From: Bradyrhizobium sp. CCGUVB1N3
GTDB taxonomy: Bacteria > Pseudomonadota > Alphaproteobacteria > Rhizobiales > Xanthobacteraceae
Direction of reading: 5' to 3'
Length of the DNA stretch: 64,000 bases
NCBI RefSeq assembly: GCF_024199925.1
Contig: NZ_JANADR010000001.1
Coordinates: forward strand, 3,286,001 to 3,350,000
Below, piece after piece: positions 55,156 through 63,164 of the stretch (position 1 is its first letter; each line of letters begins with the position of its first letter). Below the pieces are notes generated by a model. It did no database searches. It was not told the origin of the DNA and saw only the letters and a list, made by a program, of their open reading frames with translations. Made by a program: the position numbers and the translations under genes.

Positions 55156-56466
55156 GTGCGCGTTCAAAACCGCCATGTCATCTATGTGCAGGGTTACGAT
55201 CCGCGCGGACTCGCGCGTTATTATCGCATGTTCCGCACCGAGCTGCGCAAGTTCGACCGGCTCTACCAGCTCAAGACCACGATCAGCCGGCCGCAGGATC
55301 TGAGCGAAGGCGAGATCGCGTCCTGGAGCATCGAGACCCGCGCGGACGACTGGCAGACCCGCACGGCCTACGACTTCCTGCGCTTTGAGGATTTCATCAA
55401 GCGCGACCTCGCCCAGCCGATCCGCAAGACCGTCTTCGCGGCGCTCTGGGTTTACTGCCAACTCGTGTTCGGTGGCACCATCGCGCGCTTCGCCAAGGCG
55501 AACTGGCGATTCGCGACCTTCGTCAGCTACCCCTATCTGGTGCTGCTCGCGGAGGCGCTGTGCGCGGCCGGCGTCGCATGGCTGTTCCGGAAAGGGCTGG
55601 ATGCATTCGGCGTCCCCGATCCCTTCAGCCTGCTCGCAGCCGCTGCACTGTTCGTGGCGCTGCTCGGCACCATGCTGAAATACACGGAGGACAGGACCTA
55701 TGTGCTGTATCTCCTGCGCGACCACATCTGGACCTGGGAATTCGCCCATCGCCGCCAGCCGGAATGGGACCGGCGCATCGACCGCTTTGCGGAACATCTG
55801 TGCAAGGTCGCGCGCACCACGCGCGCAGAGGAGATCGTGCTGGTCGGCCACTCATCGGGCTCGTTCCTCGCCATCGAAATTCTGGCGCGCGCACTCAAGC
55901 TCGATCCTGCGCTCGGGCAACGCGGCGCCCGCGTCATGCTGCTCACCGTCGGCGGCAATTGTCCGGTCGTCGGCTATCACGCGGCGGCACAGGATTTCCG
56001 TGACCGTTTGCGCGAGCTCGCGGTCGAGCCCTCGATCGAATGGATCGACTGCCAGGCCCGCAAGGACGTGATGAACTTCTTCCAGTTCGATCCGATCGCG
56101 GGCCACGGCATCGACGTTGGCGCGGCGCGCTGCAATCCCGCCGCCATTGTGCCGGTGCGCTTTCGCGAGATCATCGCGCCGGAGCACTACAAATTGTTCC
56201 GCTGGCAGTTCTTCCGCGTCCATTTCCAGTTCGTGATGGCCAATGAGCAGCCGCATGCCTACGACTTCTTCATGATCGTGTGCGGCCCGGTTCCGTTACG
56301 AGAACGGATGGCCATGCCGGACGCGGCCCTTGCGGTCGCAACCGGCGATGCCTCGGCCCGCGAGTTTGCCTGGCGGCGGCTGGAACTCGAAAATTCCTCT
56401 CCCCACGGCCAAATTTCTGCCGAGGAACTCGGGAAACTGGAACCTCCGGCCCGGAGCCGGGGTTAA
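55156..56466 (+). CDS. Membrane-anchored alpha/beta-hydrolase-like protein
   Basis: 436 residues from GTG 55156 (HVIYVQGYDPRGLARYYRMF); upstream codons to 54988 are open but Arg/Gly-rich and unconserved-looking. Two hydrophobic stretches (about residues 125-190: YPYLVLLAEALCAAGVAWLF and LLAAAALFVALLGTMLK) would anchor it. The nucleophile elbow VLVGHSSGSFLAIEI suggests a serine hydrolase; the Asp and His cannot be fixed. Conserved position between xseB and dxs. Substrate unknown, perhaps a lipid. Confidence 0.7.
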   Translation: MRVQNRHVIYVQGYDPRGLARYYRMFRTELRKFDRLYQLKTTISRPQDLSEGEIASWSIETRADDWQTRTAYDFLRFEDFIKRDLAQPIRKTVFAALWVYCQLVFGGTIARFAKANWRFATFVSYPYLVLLAEALCAAGVAWLFRKGLDAFGVPDPFSLLAAAALFVALLGTMLKYTEDRTYVLYLLRDHIWTWEFAHRRQPEWDRRIDRFAEHLCKVARTTRAEEIVLVGHSSGSFLAIEILARALKLDPALGQRGARVMLLTVGGNCPVVGYHAAAQDFRDRLRELAVEPSIEWIDCQARKDVMNFFQFDPIAGHGIDVGAARCNPAAIVPVRFREIIAPEHYKLFRWQFFRVHFQFVMANEQPHAYDFFMIVCGPVPLRERMAMPDAALAVATGDASAREFAWRRLELENSSPHGQISAEELGKLEPPARSRG

Positions 56467-56824
56467 CCAAATCGGCCCGAGGCTTGCACGCGCATACCCT
56501 GTCCACGGGCCTAACGGGTTGGCTTTGACGGCCGCTTTGGTGTAAAGGTGCGCGGACTATGGCTATTTGAGAGCCTTTCGTAAGCAAGTATTGCTGACGG
56601 CAAGTGCTTCAGATCGCTAATGAAATTGGCTGGGACGGGTGACGCCGAGCTGAGTGACAGAGATCACAGAGACTGAACCGGAGCGCACTTAGGCTCACTT
56701 AAGCTTGAAGAAGGGGCTTTGCCCCGCGCAGGTGGCTCCGACAGTCAGGGCTCGCGCTGCGCCAATATTGTGCATACCCATCTCGCGCCGGACGGTCGTC
56801 CGGCCCTTAAAATTGGAAATCGCC
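56467..56824. other. Intergenic region before dxs
   Basis: 358 bp without a supported gene. It must carry the dxs promoter and leader, but no convincing -35/-10 pair with good spacing was found. Confidence 0.4.
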
Positions 56825-58753
56825 GTGAACGCATACAGCAAGACGCCGCTTCTCGACACCATCCGCACGCCGGATGACTTGCGCAAGCTCAAGATCGAGC
56901 AAGTCCGCCAGGTCGCCGACGAGTTGCGGCAGGAGACCATCGACGCCGTTTCCGTGACCGGCGGTCACTTCGGCGCGGGCCTCGGCGTGGTCGAGCTCAC
57001 CACCGCGATCCATTACATCTTCGATACGCCGCGCGACCGGCTGATCTGGGACGTCGGCCACCAGGCCTATCCGCACAAGATCCTGACCGGGCGGCGCGAC
57101 CGCATCCGCACCTTGCGCACCGGCGGCGGCCTCTCCGGCTTCACCAAACGCAGCGAAAGCGACTACGATCCGTTCGGTGCGGCACACTCCTCGACCTCGA
57201 TCTCGGCCGGCCTCGGCATGGCCGTCGCGCGCGACCTCTCCGGCGGCAAGAACAACGTGATCGCCGTCATCGGCGACGGCTCGATGTCGGCGGGCATGGC
57301 CTATGAGGCGATGAACAATGCGGGCGCGATGAACTCCCGCCTGATCGTCATCCTCAACGACAACGACATGTCGATCGCTCCGCCGGTCGGCGCGATGAGC
57401 GCGTATCTGTCGCGGCTCTACTCCGGCAAGACCTACCGCACGCTGCGCGAGGCGGCCAAGCAGATCAACAAGCGCCTGCCCAAGATCATCGCCAACCGCG
57501 CCAACCGCGTCGAGGAATACTCCCGCGGCTTCATGATGGACGGCGGCACGCTGTTCGAGGAGCTCGGCTTCTATTATGTCGGCCCGATCGACGGGCATAA
57601 CCTCGACCATCTGCTGCCGGTCCTGAAGAACGTCCGCGACATGGAGACCGGCCCGATCCTGGTCCACGTCGTGACCCAGAAGGGCAAGGGCTACGGCCCG
57701 GCGGAAGCTTCCGCCGACAAATATCACGCCGTCGTCAAGTTCGACGTCGCGACCGGCACGCAGGCCAAGGCCAAACCGAATGCGCCGGCCTACCAGAACG
57801 TGTTCGGCCAGAGCCTGGTCAAGGAAGCCCAGAAGGACGACAAGATCGTCGCCATCACCGCGGCGATGCCGTCCGGCACCGGCGTCGACATCTTCAACAA
57901 GGCGTTCCCCAACAGGACCTTCGACGTCGGTATCGCCGAGCAGCACGCGGTGACGTTTGCCGCCGGCCTCGCCACCGAAGGATACAAGCCGTTCTGCGCG
58001 ATCTACTCGACCTTCCTGCAACGCGGCTACGACCAGGTCGTGCATGACGTCGCGATCCAGAGCCTGCCGGTGCGCTTCGCCATCGACCGCGCCGGCCTCG
58101 TCGGCGCCGACGGCGCCACGCATGCGGGCTCGTTCGACAGCGCCTATCTCGGCTGTCTGCCGAACATGGTGATCATGGCAGCCGCGGACGAGGCTGAAAT
58201 GGTGCACATGGTCGCAACCCAGGTTGCGATCAACGACCGTCCGAGCGCGCTGCGCTATCCGCGCGGCGAAGGCCGCGGCGTCGAGATGCCCGAGGTCGGC
58301 ATTCCCCTCGAGATCGGCAAGGGCCGCGTCGTCCGTCAGGGCACCAAGATCGCCCTGCTCTCCTTCGGCACCCGCCTTGCCGATTGCGAGAAGGCGGCCG
58401 ACGAGCTCGCCGCGCACGGCCTCTCCACCACGATCGCCGATGCGCGCTTCATGAAGCCGCTCGACACCGACCTGGTGCTCAAGCTCGCCCGCGAACACGA
58501 GATCCTGATCACGATCGAGGAAGGCTCGGTCGGCGGCTTCGGCTCGCATGTCGCGCAGTTCCTGACCGACCAGGGCGTGCTCGACAGCGGCGCGGTGCGG
58601 TTCCGCTCGATGGTGCTGCCCGACGTGTTCCTCGACCACGACACGCCGGCCGCGATGTACGGCCGCGCCGGTCTCGATGCCAAGGGCATCGTCGCCAAGG
58701 TGTTCGAGGCGCTCGGCAAGGACGTGAAGACCGAGACGGTCAAGCTCGCCTGA
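56825..58753 (+). CDS. dxs: 1-deoxy-D-xylulose-5-phosphate synthase
   Basis: 642 residues from GTG 56825 ([20 protein letters not shown]), the family-standard length and start; an upstream ATG at 56705 would add 40 unlike residues. Thiamine diphosphate motif [20 protein letters not shown] with NDNDMSIAP, the pyrimidine-binding domain with the catalytic Glu in [34 protein letters not shown], and the transketolase C-terminal domain. First step of the MEP pathway for isoprenoids, hopanoids and carotenoids: pyruvate plus glyceraldehyde-3-phosphate to DXP. Confidence 0.95.
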   Translation: MNAYSKTPLLDTIRTPDDLRKLKIEQVRQVADELRQETIDAVSVTGGHFGAGLGVVELTTAIHYIFDTPRDRLIWDVGHQAYPHKILTGRRDRIRTLRTGGGLSGFTKRSESDYDPFGAAHSSTSISAGLGMAVARDLSGGKNNVIAVIGDGSMSAGMAYEAMNNAGAMNSRLIVILNDNDMSIAPPVGAMSAYLSRLYSGKTYRTLREAAKQINKRLPKIIANRANRVEEYSRGFMMDGGTLFEELGFYYVGPIDGHNLDHLLPVLKNVRDMETGPILVHVVTQKGKGYGPAEASADKYHAVVKFDVATGTQAKAKPNAPAYQNVFGQSLVKEAQKDDKIVAITAAMPSGTGVDIFNKAFPNRTFDVGIAEQHAVTFAAGLATEGYKPFCAIYSTFLQRGYDQVVHDVAIQSLPVRFAIDRAGLVGADGATHAGSFDSAYLGCLPNMVIMAAADEAEMVHMVATQVAINDRPSALRYPRGEGRGVEMPEVGIPLEIGKGRVVRQGTKIALLSFGTRLADCEKAADELAAHGLSTTIADARFMKPLDTDLVLKLAREHEILITIEEGSVGGFGSHVAQFLTDQGVLDSGAVRFRSMVLPDVFLDHDTPAAMYGRAGLDAKGIVAKVFEALGKDVKTETVKLA

Positions 58754-58771
58754 TTGTCGACCGGACGCGGC

Positions 58772-58898
58772 CCCCTCACCTCTCCCGTAGGGAGAGGTCG
58801 GATTGCGATAGCAATCCGGGTGAGGGGTCTAGAGGTCCCACGAGTGCGCGCAACCCCTCACCCGGCGCTTCGCGCCGACCTCTCCCTATGGGAGAGGT
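58772..58898. repeat. Pair of inverted REP-like palindromes
   Basis: Unit 1 (58772-58827) has outer arms CCCCTCACC and GGTGAGGGG enclosing two hairpins, CTCTCCCGTAGGGAGAG and CGGATTGCGATAGCAATCCG, i.e. a three-way-junction shape. Unit 2 (58854-58898) is a related unit in reverse order: CCCCTCACC, CGGCGCTTCGCGCCG, then CTCTCCCTATGGGAGAG. Such intergenic palindromes are common in Bradyrhizobium genomes. They could also end dxs transcription. Confidence 0.75.
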
Positions 58899-58934
58899 GT
58901 TGCACCGCCGACATCGCTCTCATTTGGTGATCGC

Positions 58935-59489
58935 ATGAAAATCTATCTGGCAGGCCCCGACGTGTTCCTGCCGGATGCGGTCGAGATCGGGCGTCGCAAG
59001 GCTGCGATCTGCGCCGCGCACGGGCTCGACGGCCTTTATCCCCTCGACAGTGCGATTGATCTCACTGCACCCGATGGTTCGCGGCAGATCTTCGCCGCCA
59101 ACGAGGCGATGATGGATGTGGCCGATGCCGTCATCGCCAATCTCACACCCTTCCGCGGCGCGGGCGCGGATCCCGGCACCGTCTACGAGCTGGGCTACAT
59201 GGCCGGCCGCGGCAAGCTGTGCCTCGCCTATTCCAACGACCCCGCCGTCTATGCCGACCGTGTCGGCCGCTTCATGGATATCACCACCGAGGACGGCCGC
59301 CTGGTCGATGCGCAGGGGTTGACGATCGAGGATTTTGGCCTGGTCGACAATCTCATGATGATCCACGCACTGGAGCTGCACGGCTGCCCGCTGGTAACGC
59401 CAGCCGAGATGCCCATCGACGTCTGGCACGATCTCGCCGCGTTCGAGACTTGCGTCCGGATGGCGGCCGCGCGACTTATCGCTACATAA
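58935..59489 (+). CDS. Nucleoside 2-deoxyribosyltransferase family protein
   Basis: 184 residues, starting KIYLAGPDVFLPDAVEIGRR, then FAANEAMMDVADAVIANLTP and GADPGTVYELGYMAGRGKL, the conserved blocks of the family; the Glu of TVYELGYMAG is the expected catalytic nucleophile. Exchanges the base of deoxynucleosides or hydrolyses nucleoside monophosphates. ATG 58935 begins the conserved strand. Confidence 0.85.
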   Translation: MKIYLAGPDVFLPDAVEIGRRKAAICAAHGLDGLYPLDSAIDLTAPDGSRQIFAANEAMMDVADAVIANLTPFRGAGADPGTVYELGYMAGRGKLCLAYSNDPAVYADRVGRFMDITTEDGRLVDAQGLTIEDFGLVDNLMMIHALELHGCPLVTPAEMPIDVWHDLAAFETCVRMAAARLIAT

Positions 59490-59495
59490 GCGCTA

Positions 59496-59544
59496 GAGCA
59501 TGATCCGGAAAAGTGTGCAGCGGTTTTCCGGAAAGATCATGCTC
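59496..59544. repeat. Rhizobiales-type intergenic palindrome
   Basis: GAGCATGATC at 59496-59505 and GATCATGCTC at 59535-59544 with inner CGGAAAA/TTTTCCG form an imperfect 49-bp palindrome. From general knowledge this GAGCATGATCxxGAAAA sequence occurs very often between genes in Bradyrhizobium and relatives. Confidence 0.7.
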
Positions 59545-59567
59545 GAATAACGTTCCCGGAGAGCCTG

Positions 59568-59969
59568 ATGTCCCCTCCCCGCAAGCGCGCGGATGTTTTG
59601 CTGGTCGAGCGCGGCCTGTTCGAGAGCCGGGCGCGGGCGCGCGCGGCGATCGAGGCCGGGCTCGTCACCGCCAACGACAAACTGGTTGCAAAGCCCTCCG
59701 AGACCATCGCAGAGGACGCGGTGCTCCAGGCTGAGCCGGCGCATCCTTATGTCTCGCGTGGCGGCGTCAAGCTCGCCGGTGCGCTGGAGCGCTATGCGAT
59801 CGAGATCGAGGATCACGTCTGCCTCGACGTCGGCGCCTCCACCGGCGGCTTCACCGAGGTGCTGCTGGCCAATGGAGCGAGCCTCGTTTTCGCGCTCGAT
59901 GTCGGGCGCGAGCTATCCCGCCAAGGTAAGAGCGAGTCGTCCGGACTCAATAAAACCGGGGGTTCTTGA
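59568..59969 (+). pseudogene. tlyA: tlyA (rRNA 2'-O-methyltransferase/hemolysin A family), truncated at the island junction
   Basis: ATG 59568 after GGAG. Residues 1-60 form the S4 RNA-binding domain (KRADVLLVERGLFESRARAR; GLVTANDKLVAKPSE) and ~60-115 the start of the FtsJ-like methyltransferase: YVSRGGVKLAGALERY, the SAM loop CLDVGASTGGFTEVLL, FALDVGR. After about residue 115 (near 59912) the family sequence stops and 18 unrelated residues follow to a stop at 59967-59969. The intact protein is ~245 residues, so the catalytic half is missing. Loss affects a 16S/23S ribose methylation in species where it is active. Confidence 0.82.
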
Positions 59970-60039
59970 ATCCGTAGTGAGTCGGATTCCGCAATAACGG
60001 CGAGTCGAAACCGCGGGCTTTCAGGATAACGGCGAGTCG
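59927..60039. repeat. Short direct repeats at the tlyA breakpoint
   Basis: ATAACGGCGAGTCG occurs at 59994-60007 and 60026-60039, with degenerate copies TAAGAGCGAGTCG (59927-59939) and TAGTGAGTCG (59975-59984). A hairpin GAATCCG/CGGATTC overlaps (59968-59989). Clustered short repeats next to a gene break look like transposase-binding sites at the end of a transposon of the Tn7/Tni kind, but no transposase is in view. Confidence 0.5.
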
Positions 60040-60175
60040 ATGTAATTCGATCTACATCTAAGTCATTCTACTATCTACGTTTATTGGCGCACCTTACATT
60101 GGCTCTTCGTGGTACCATCACTACGCGGCACCTGCGGCTGGGACCAGCCTACCGGTTTCTTTGCCGCGGCCTGCC

Positions 60176-60886
60176 CTATTGGGCTTCACCAGCTGAGGTG
60201 CCATCGCCGGCATCGACCGGAACTGCCGCGCGCGGGCCCGCGCTCATGATCGTGTCGTACGATACCGGGCTCCACCTTCTGGTCTCGCGGTTGAATTCCA
60301 CGAACTGCCCACCGTGCACGGAGAATATCCGAAATTGCGGAAAACAGGCGAAGGCGGCGTCTCTGTCGACTTCTCCCTCGCCGCCGAAGAAATGCCTGAC
60401 GAGGATCGGGCCGAAGGCGAATATTCCGACCGTGCGGTAGCCGCGAACGAGCCACTCGTTGCTGGTTCTGCGCTCGTCGATGCTCCGTGCGCAGCTTTCC
60501 GAGGTAGGAGCGTAGCCGCCCGATATGATTTCGCCGGTTGACGGGTTGAACGAGGTGCCGTCGTCGTTGGCCCCAACGGTGACAACGGAGTCGTTCGAAG
60601 GGATATCGACAATGATGCCGATGCTGCCACCGGCATTCGGGTCCGCGGGGTGCATGTCGGGATGCTGATATGGCCCGACATCGCCGGCCATGATCGTGCT
60701 GAAGGAGAGCGGGACGTCGGCCAGACCGGCCGCCTGCCGAAGGTCGTCAGGAAAGACTAGGCCGGGGTGGTTGCTCATCAGCGTCGAGAAATGGACCAGC
60801 AGTGCCTGGCGCTCCCGGAGGAAAGACCGGATCGAGAAGTCGGTCTGGCTGGGCGGCGTGGTTTCGGTGGTGTCTTGAGTGTTCAT
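60176..60886 (-). CDS. Unknown protein of the 60-64 kb island
   Basis: 236 residues from ATG 60886 (MNTQDTTETTPPSQTDFS), preceded by AAGAAGGA; longer upstream reading adds no sensible sequence. N-terminal helix SIRSFLRERQALLVHFSTLM, then a Gly/Asp-rich middle (GGSIGIIVDIPSNDSVVTVG) and a C-terminal part with IFSVHGGQFVEFNRETR. No signal peptide, membrane span or catalytic motif that I can name. Possibly a beta-rich domain. Last gene of a minus-strand group. Confidence 0.55.
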   Translation of the reverse strand: MNTQDTTETTPPSQTDFSIRSFLRERQALLVHFSTLMSNHPGLVFPDDLRQAAGLADVPLSFSTIMAGDVGPYQHPDMHPADPNAGGSIGIIVDIPSNDSVVTVGANDDGTSFNPSTGEIISGGYAPTSESCARSIDERRTSNEWLVRGYRTVGIFAFGPILVRHFFGGEGEVDRDAAFACFPQFRIFSVHGGQFVEFNRETRRWSPVSYDTIMSAGPRAAVPVDAGDGTSAGEAQ

Positions 60887-61177
60887 GGGTATCCTTCTTG
60901 GGACCGTTGATATCGTCCTCAGGTTCCGGTCAGGCCTTGGGAAGGACCCCAGGAATTGGGGATCGTTGTATTTAGAAATCGGCAGACTTTGCCCGGGGGA
61001 TTCCGGCGCCAAAGCCGAAAATATTTTTACGATCCTGGCAGACCTCTTGGCGCCCGGACAAGGTCCGCCTTCCTATAATGGAAATCGCGATCTTAACCCT
61101 CGAGGACCCGGCCCGAAGTTCCCAGGACGCGAGGCTTCCGGGCGAGCAACACGGTGGTCGCCCGGAAGATTTGCTCA

Positions 61178-62113
61178 CTACGCCATCATGAGCCGCGGCG
61201 GACCTGATTTCTCCCGTAGCTGGAGATCCCTCAGGACTCCCGCAGGCATCCGAACGTTGCCCACGGACGTGACCATCAGCGGCAACAGGTCGATCAGCAG
61301 CGGCAATCCGGTGATACCGAACGACTTCAGGCGGGCCTCTTCCTCGGCCTGGCGATGCCGATCCTCCCACGGTGCGGTGGCATCTTCCCAGAACCACGTT
61401 TCATCTTGGTGCTTGATCCAGTCTGTCGATGGGACCTGCTGCGGTCGCTGTCCGTCGCGCAGGCGCCAGAGCGGAGCGTAATCTCGCGAGAACAGGACCT
61501 TGCTGCCGTCCGGCTCCGTCCAGGCGCCGTAGACGAAGTAGAGCCGGTGCGGCAGAAACGGCGGCAGCGGATCACGAGGAATGGAGATCTCCTCGCGCGT
61601 GCAGATCCCACAGCGATTATCGGTGATGATCTGCACCGGGGAATCGCGCCCACGGCCGAAGTCGGCCGTCAGCATGGCAAGGCGCCGGGGTCCGGCGAAG
61701 CTCCCTCGGAAACGAACAGTGGTCCCCGCCATTCCAGAAACGGGCCAATCGCCTGTTGCCTTCCAGCACTGCAGGCGGATCGCGAACTGATCCTCGATGG
61801 TGCCGGCGTCACCGGTCAGTCTGGACGCCAATAGGACGTACAGCGCCTCCCCGGCCGTGATGTCGAGAGCCCGGGCGAGCTTCAACGTCAGGTCGGCGCT
61901 GCGGCTGCGGAAGTCCCCGCGGGAAAGATCTTGGTCCAGCGGCACTGGCGGCTGGGCGGAGTGGGCAAACTCCAGTTCGTGCCAGTCGCGATAGCCGAGC
62001 ACCGTAGCGAGGCCGTTCTGAACCTTCGACAGCGGTAGGCGATCTCCGAGCAGCCGGGCAACGCGTTTCGCGGCCTTTTTGGGTCGGTCGAGATTGGGAA
62101 AATGGAAGCGCAT
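61178..62113 (-). CDS. Unknown protein with a glyoxalase-related-type N-terminal module
   Basis: 311 residues from ATG 62113 with GAGGA upstream. Residues 6-45 (KKAAKRVARLLGDRLPLSKV, GLATVLGYRDWHELEFA) match the short helical module ending in GYxDWxxL that occurs at the N-terminus of glyoxalase-related and other island- or plasmid-borne proteins. The rest is unassigned; it contains two Cys in NRCGICTRE and Trp-rich stretches (WTEPDG, ETWFWEDATAPWED). No membrane span. Function unknown. Confidence 0.5.
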   Translation of the reverse strand: MRFHFPNLDRPKKAAKRVARLLGDRLPLSKVQNGLATVLGYRDWHELEFAHSAQPPVPLDQDLSRGDFRSRSADLTLKLARALDITAGEALYVLLASRLTGDAGTIEDQFAIRLQCWKATGDWPVSGMAGTTVRFRGSFAGPRRLAMLTADFGRGRDSPVQIITDNRCGICTREEISIPRDPLPPFLPHRLYFVYGAWTEPDGSKVLFSRDYAPLWRLRDGQRPQQVPSTDWIKHQDETWFWEDATAPWEDRHRQAEEEARLKSFGITGLPLLIDLLPLMVTSVGNVRMPAGVLRDLQLREKSGPPRLMMA

Positions 62114-62420
62114 GACAGTCCTCATCGCGGGCGCGCGATATGGCGAGACAAGTCCACTTGGCCTCAAGGCGCCCTAGAAAAGGATGTCCATTGAGAGTTT
62201 GTTTGCGATTAGTCTGTCCTGCCCCGAAGGCTTCGCCAATGTGGACGGCCCGGCTGGACAAGCCGGTACCCGGACAGAATGGATGACGGACGCCGATTGT
62301 CAAGGATCGGTCCAGGCGAAACGCTCGGGCATCGCACGCGCCTTCACTCTCCGCAATCGCCGGCCCGGATCTGGCTTCGCACAGGGCCGGACCAATGTTC
62401 GGCCCGATTTCGCGGACGTC

Positions 62421-63164
62421 CTAGTTCCAGAGAACTCCGCTCGCCAGCTTCCGCGCGCGCTTGCGCAGCCAAGCATACCGCATCTTCTTGGCTGCTCGGG
62501 CCTCTGCCGAGGCCGCATAACTCGCCATGTAGCGCGTGAGCGGCTTGAACGGCCTGCGGATGGTAACCAGCAAGCGTTTGAAGCGGTACTCATAGGTAAA
62601 GTAAAAAATGCCAGCGATGACGAAAGACAGCGAGATCATCATTATGGATTGAAGCAATTTCTTCGGGAGGTCCGCAGGGTGCAGGTATGGAGCGGCGTAG
62701 AGCGCCGCGACCGCCTGGGCCATGAGAATGCCGGACAGAACGGCAAGAAACTTGATGACGAGCCAGGTGACGGCTGCGGTTATCCATTCGACCAGGATCA
62801 GACGGTTTGCACATCCGAAGATGCCGCTGACGAGGTAACTCATGAGTTGCGGAAGCAGGACGGCGATGTAGATCGACGCGATCAGATATCGTTCGTCGCG
62901 GAAATCCATCGAAGTATTCTGAAACCAGACGATGAAGCCGCCGAGCGGCGCAGCCCCGCTCATGGCGGAGCCGGCTATGGTCTCCGAATGCGCCCACACA
63001 TAGAAAAAAAGGCCGGAAAACAGCGTGAACATCAGCCAGAACGCGTACCAGATGGTGAATACGTGACCGGGGTGTTTGTGCCGCAAGTATAAGATAGCAC
63101 CGACGAGCCCGCCGAGCAGAGCCAGATCGGCCACGCCGAGCGCGATGTAAGTCCAGACAGTCAT
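62421..63164 (-). CDS. Integral membrane protein coupled to the DUF4238 gene
   Basis: 247 residues from ATG 63164, which overlaps the DUF4238 stop as ATGA. About six hydrophobic segments: VWTYIALGVADLALLGGLVG, TIWYAFWLMFTLFSGLFFYVW, LIASIYIAVLLPQLMSYLVSG, WITAAVTWLVIKFLAVLSGI, and LQSIMMISLSFVIAGIFYFTY, then a strongly basic tail (RAAKKMRYAWLRKRARKL) that should face the cytoplasm. I recognise no family. Overlapping translation suggests it works with the DUF4238 protein. Confidence 0.65.
   Translation of the reverse strand: MTVWTYIALGVADLALLGGLVGAILYLRHKHPGHVFTIWYAFWLMFTLFSGLFFYVWAHSETIAGSAMSGAAPLGGFIVWFQNTSMDFRDERYLIASIYIAVLLPQLMSYLVSGIFGCANRLILVEWITAAVTWLVIKFLAVLSGILMAQAVAALYAAPYLHPADLPKKLLQSIMMISLSFVIAGIFYFTYEYRFKRLLVTIRRPFKPLTRYMASYAASAEARAAKKMRYAWLRKRARKLASGVLWN

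Noticed and set aside
56807..58639. 610-codon open frame opposite dxs
   Set aside because: Exact antisense shadow of dxs; Asp/Arg/His-rich composition typical of reverse-frame reading in GC-rich genes, no start signal.
59496..59544. Palindrome read as a factor-independent terminator or small RNA
   Set aside because: It matches a widespread intergenic repeat of Rhizobiales and lacks a T-run.
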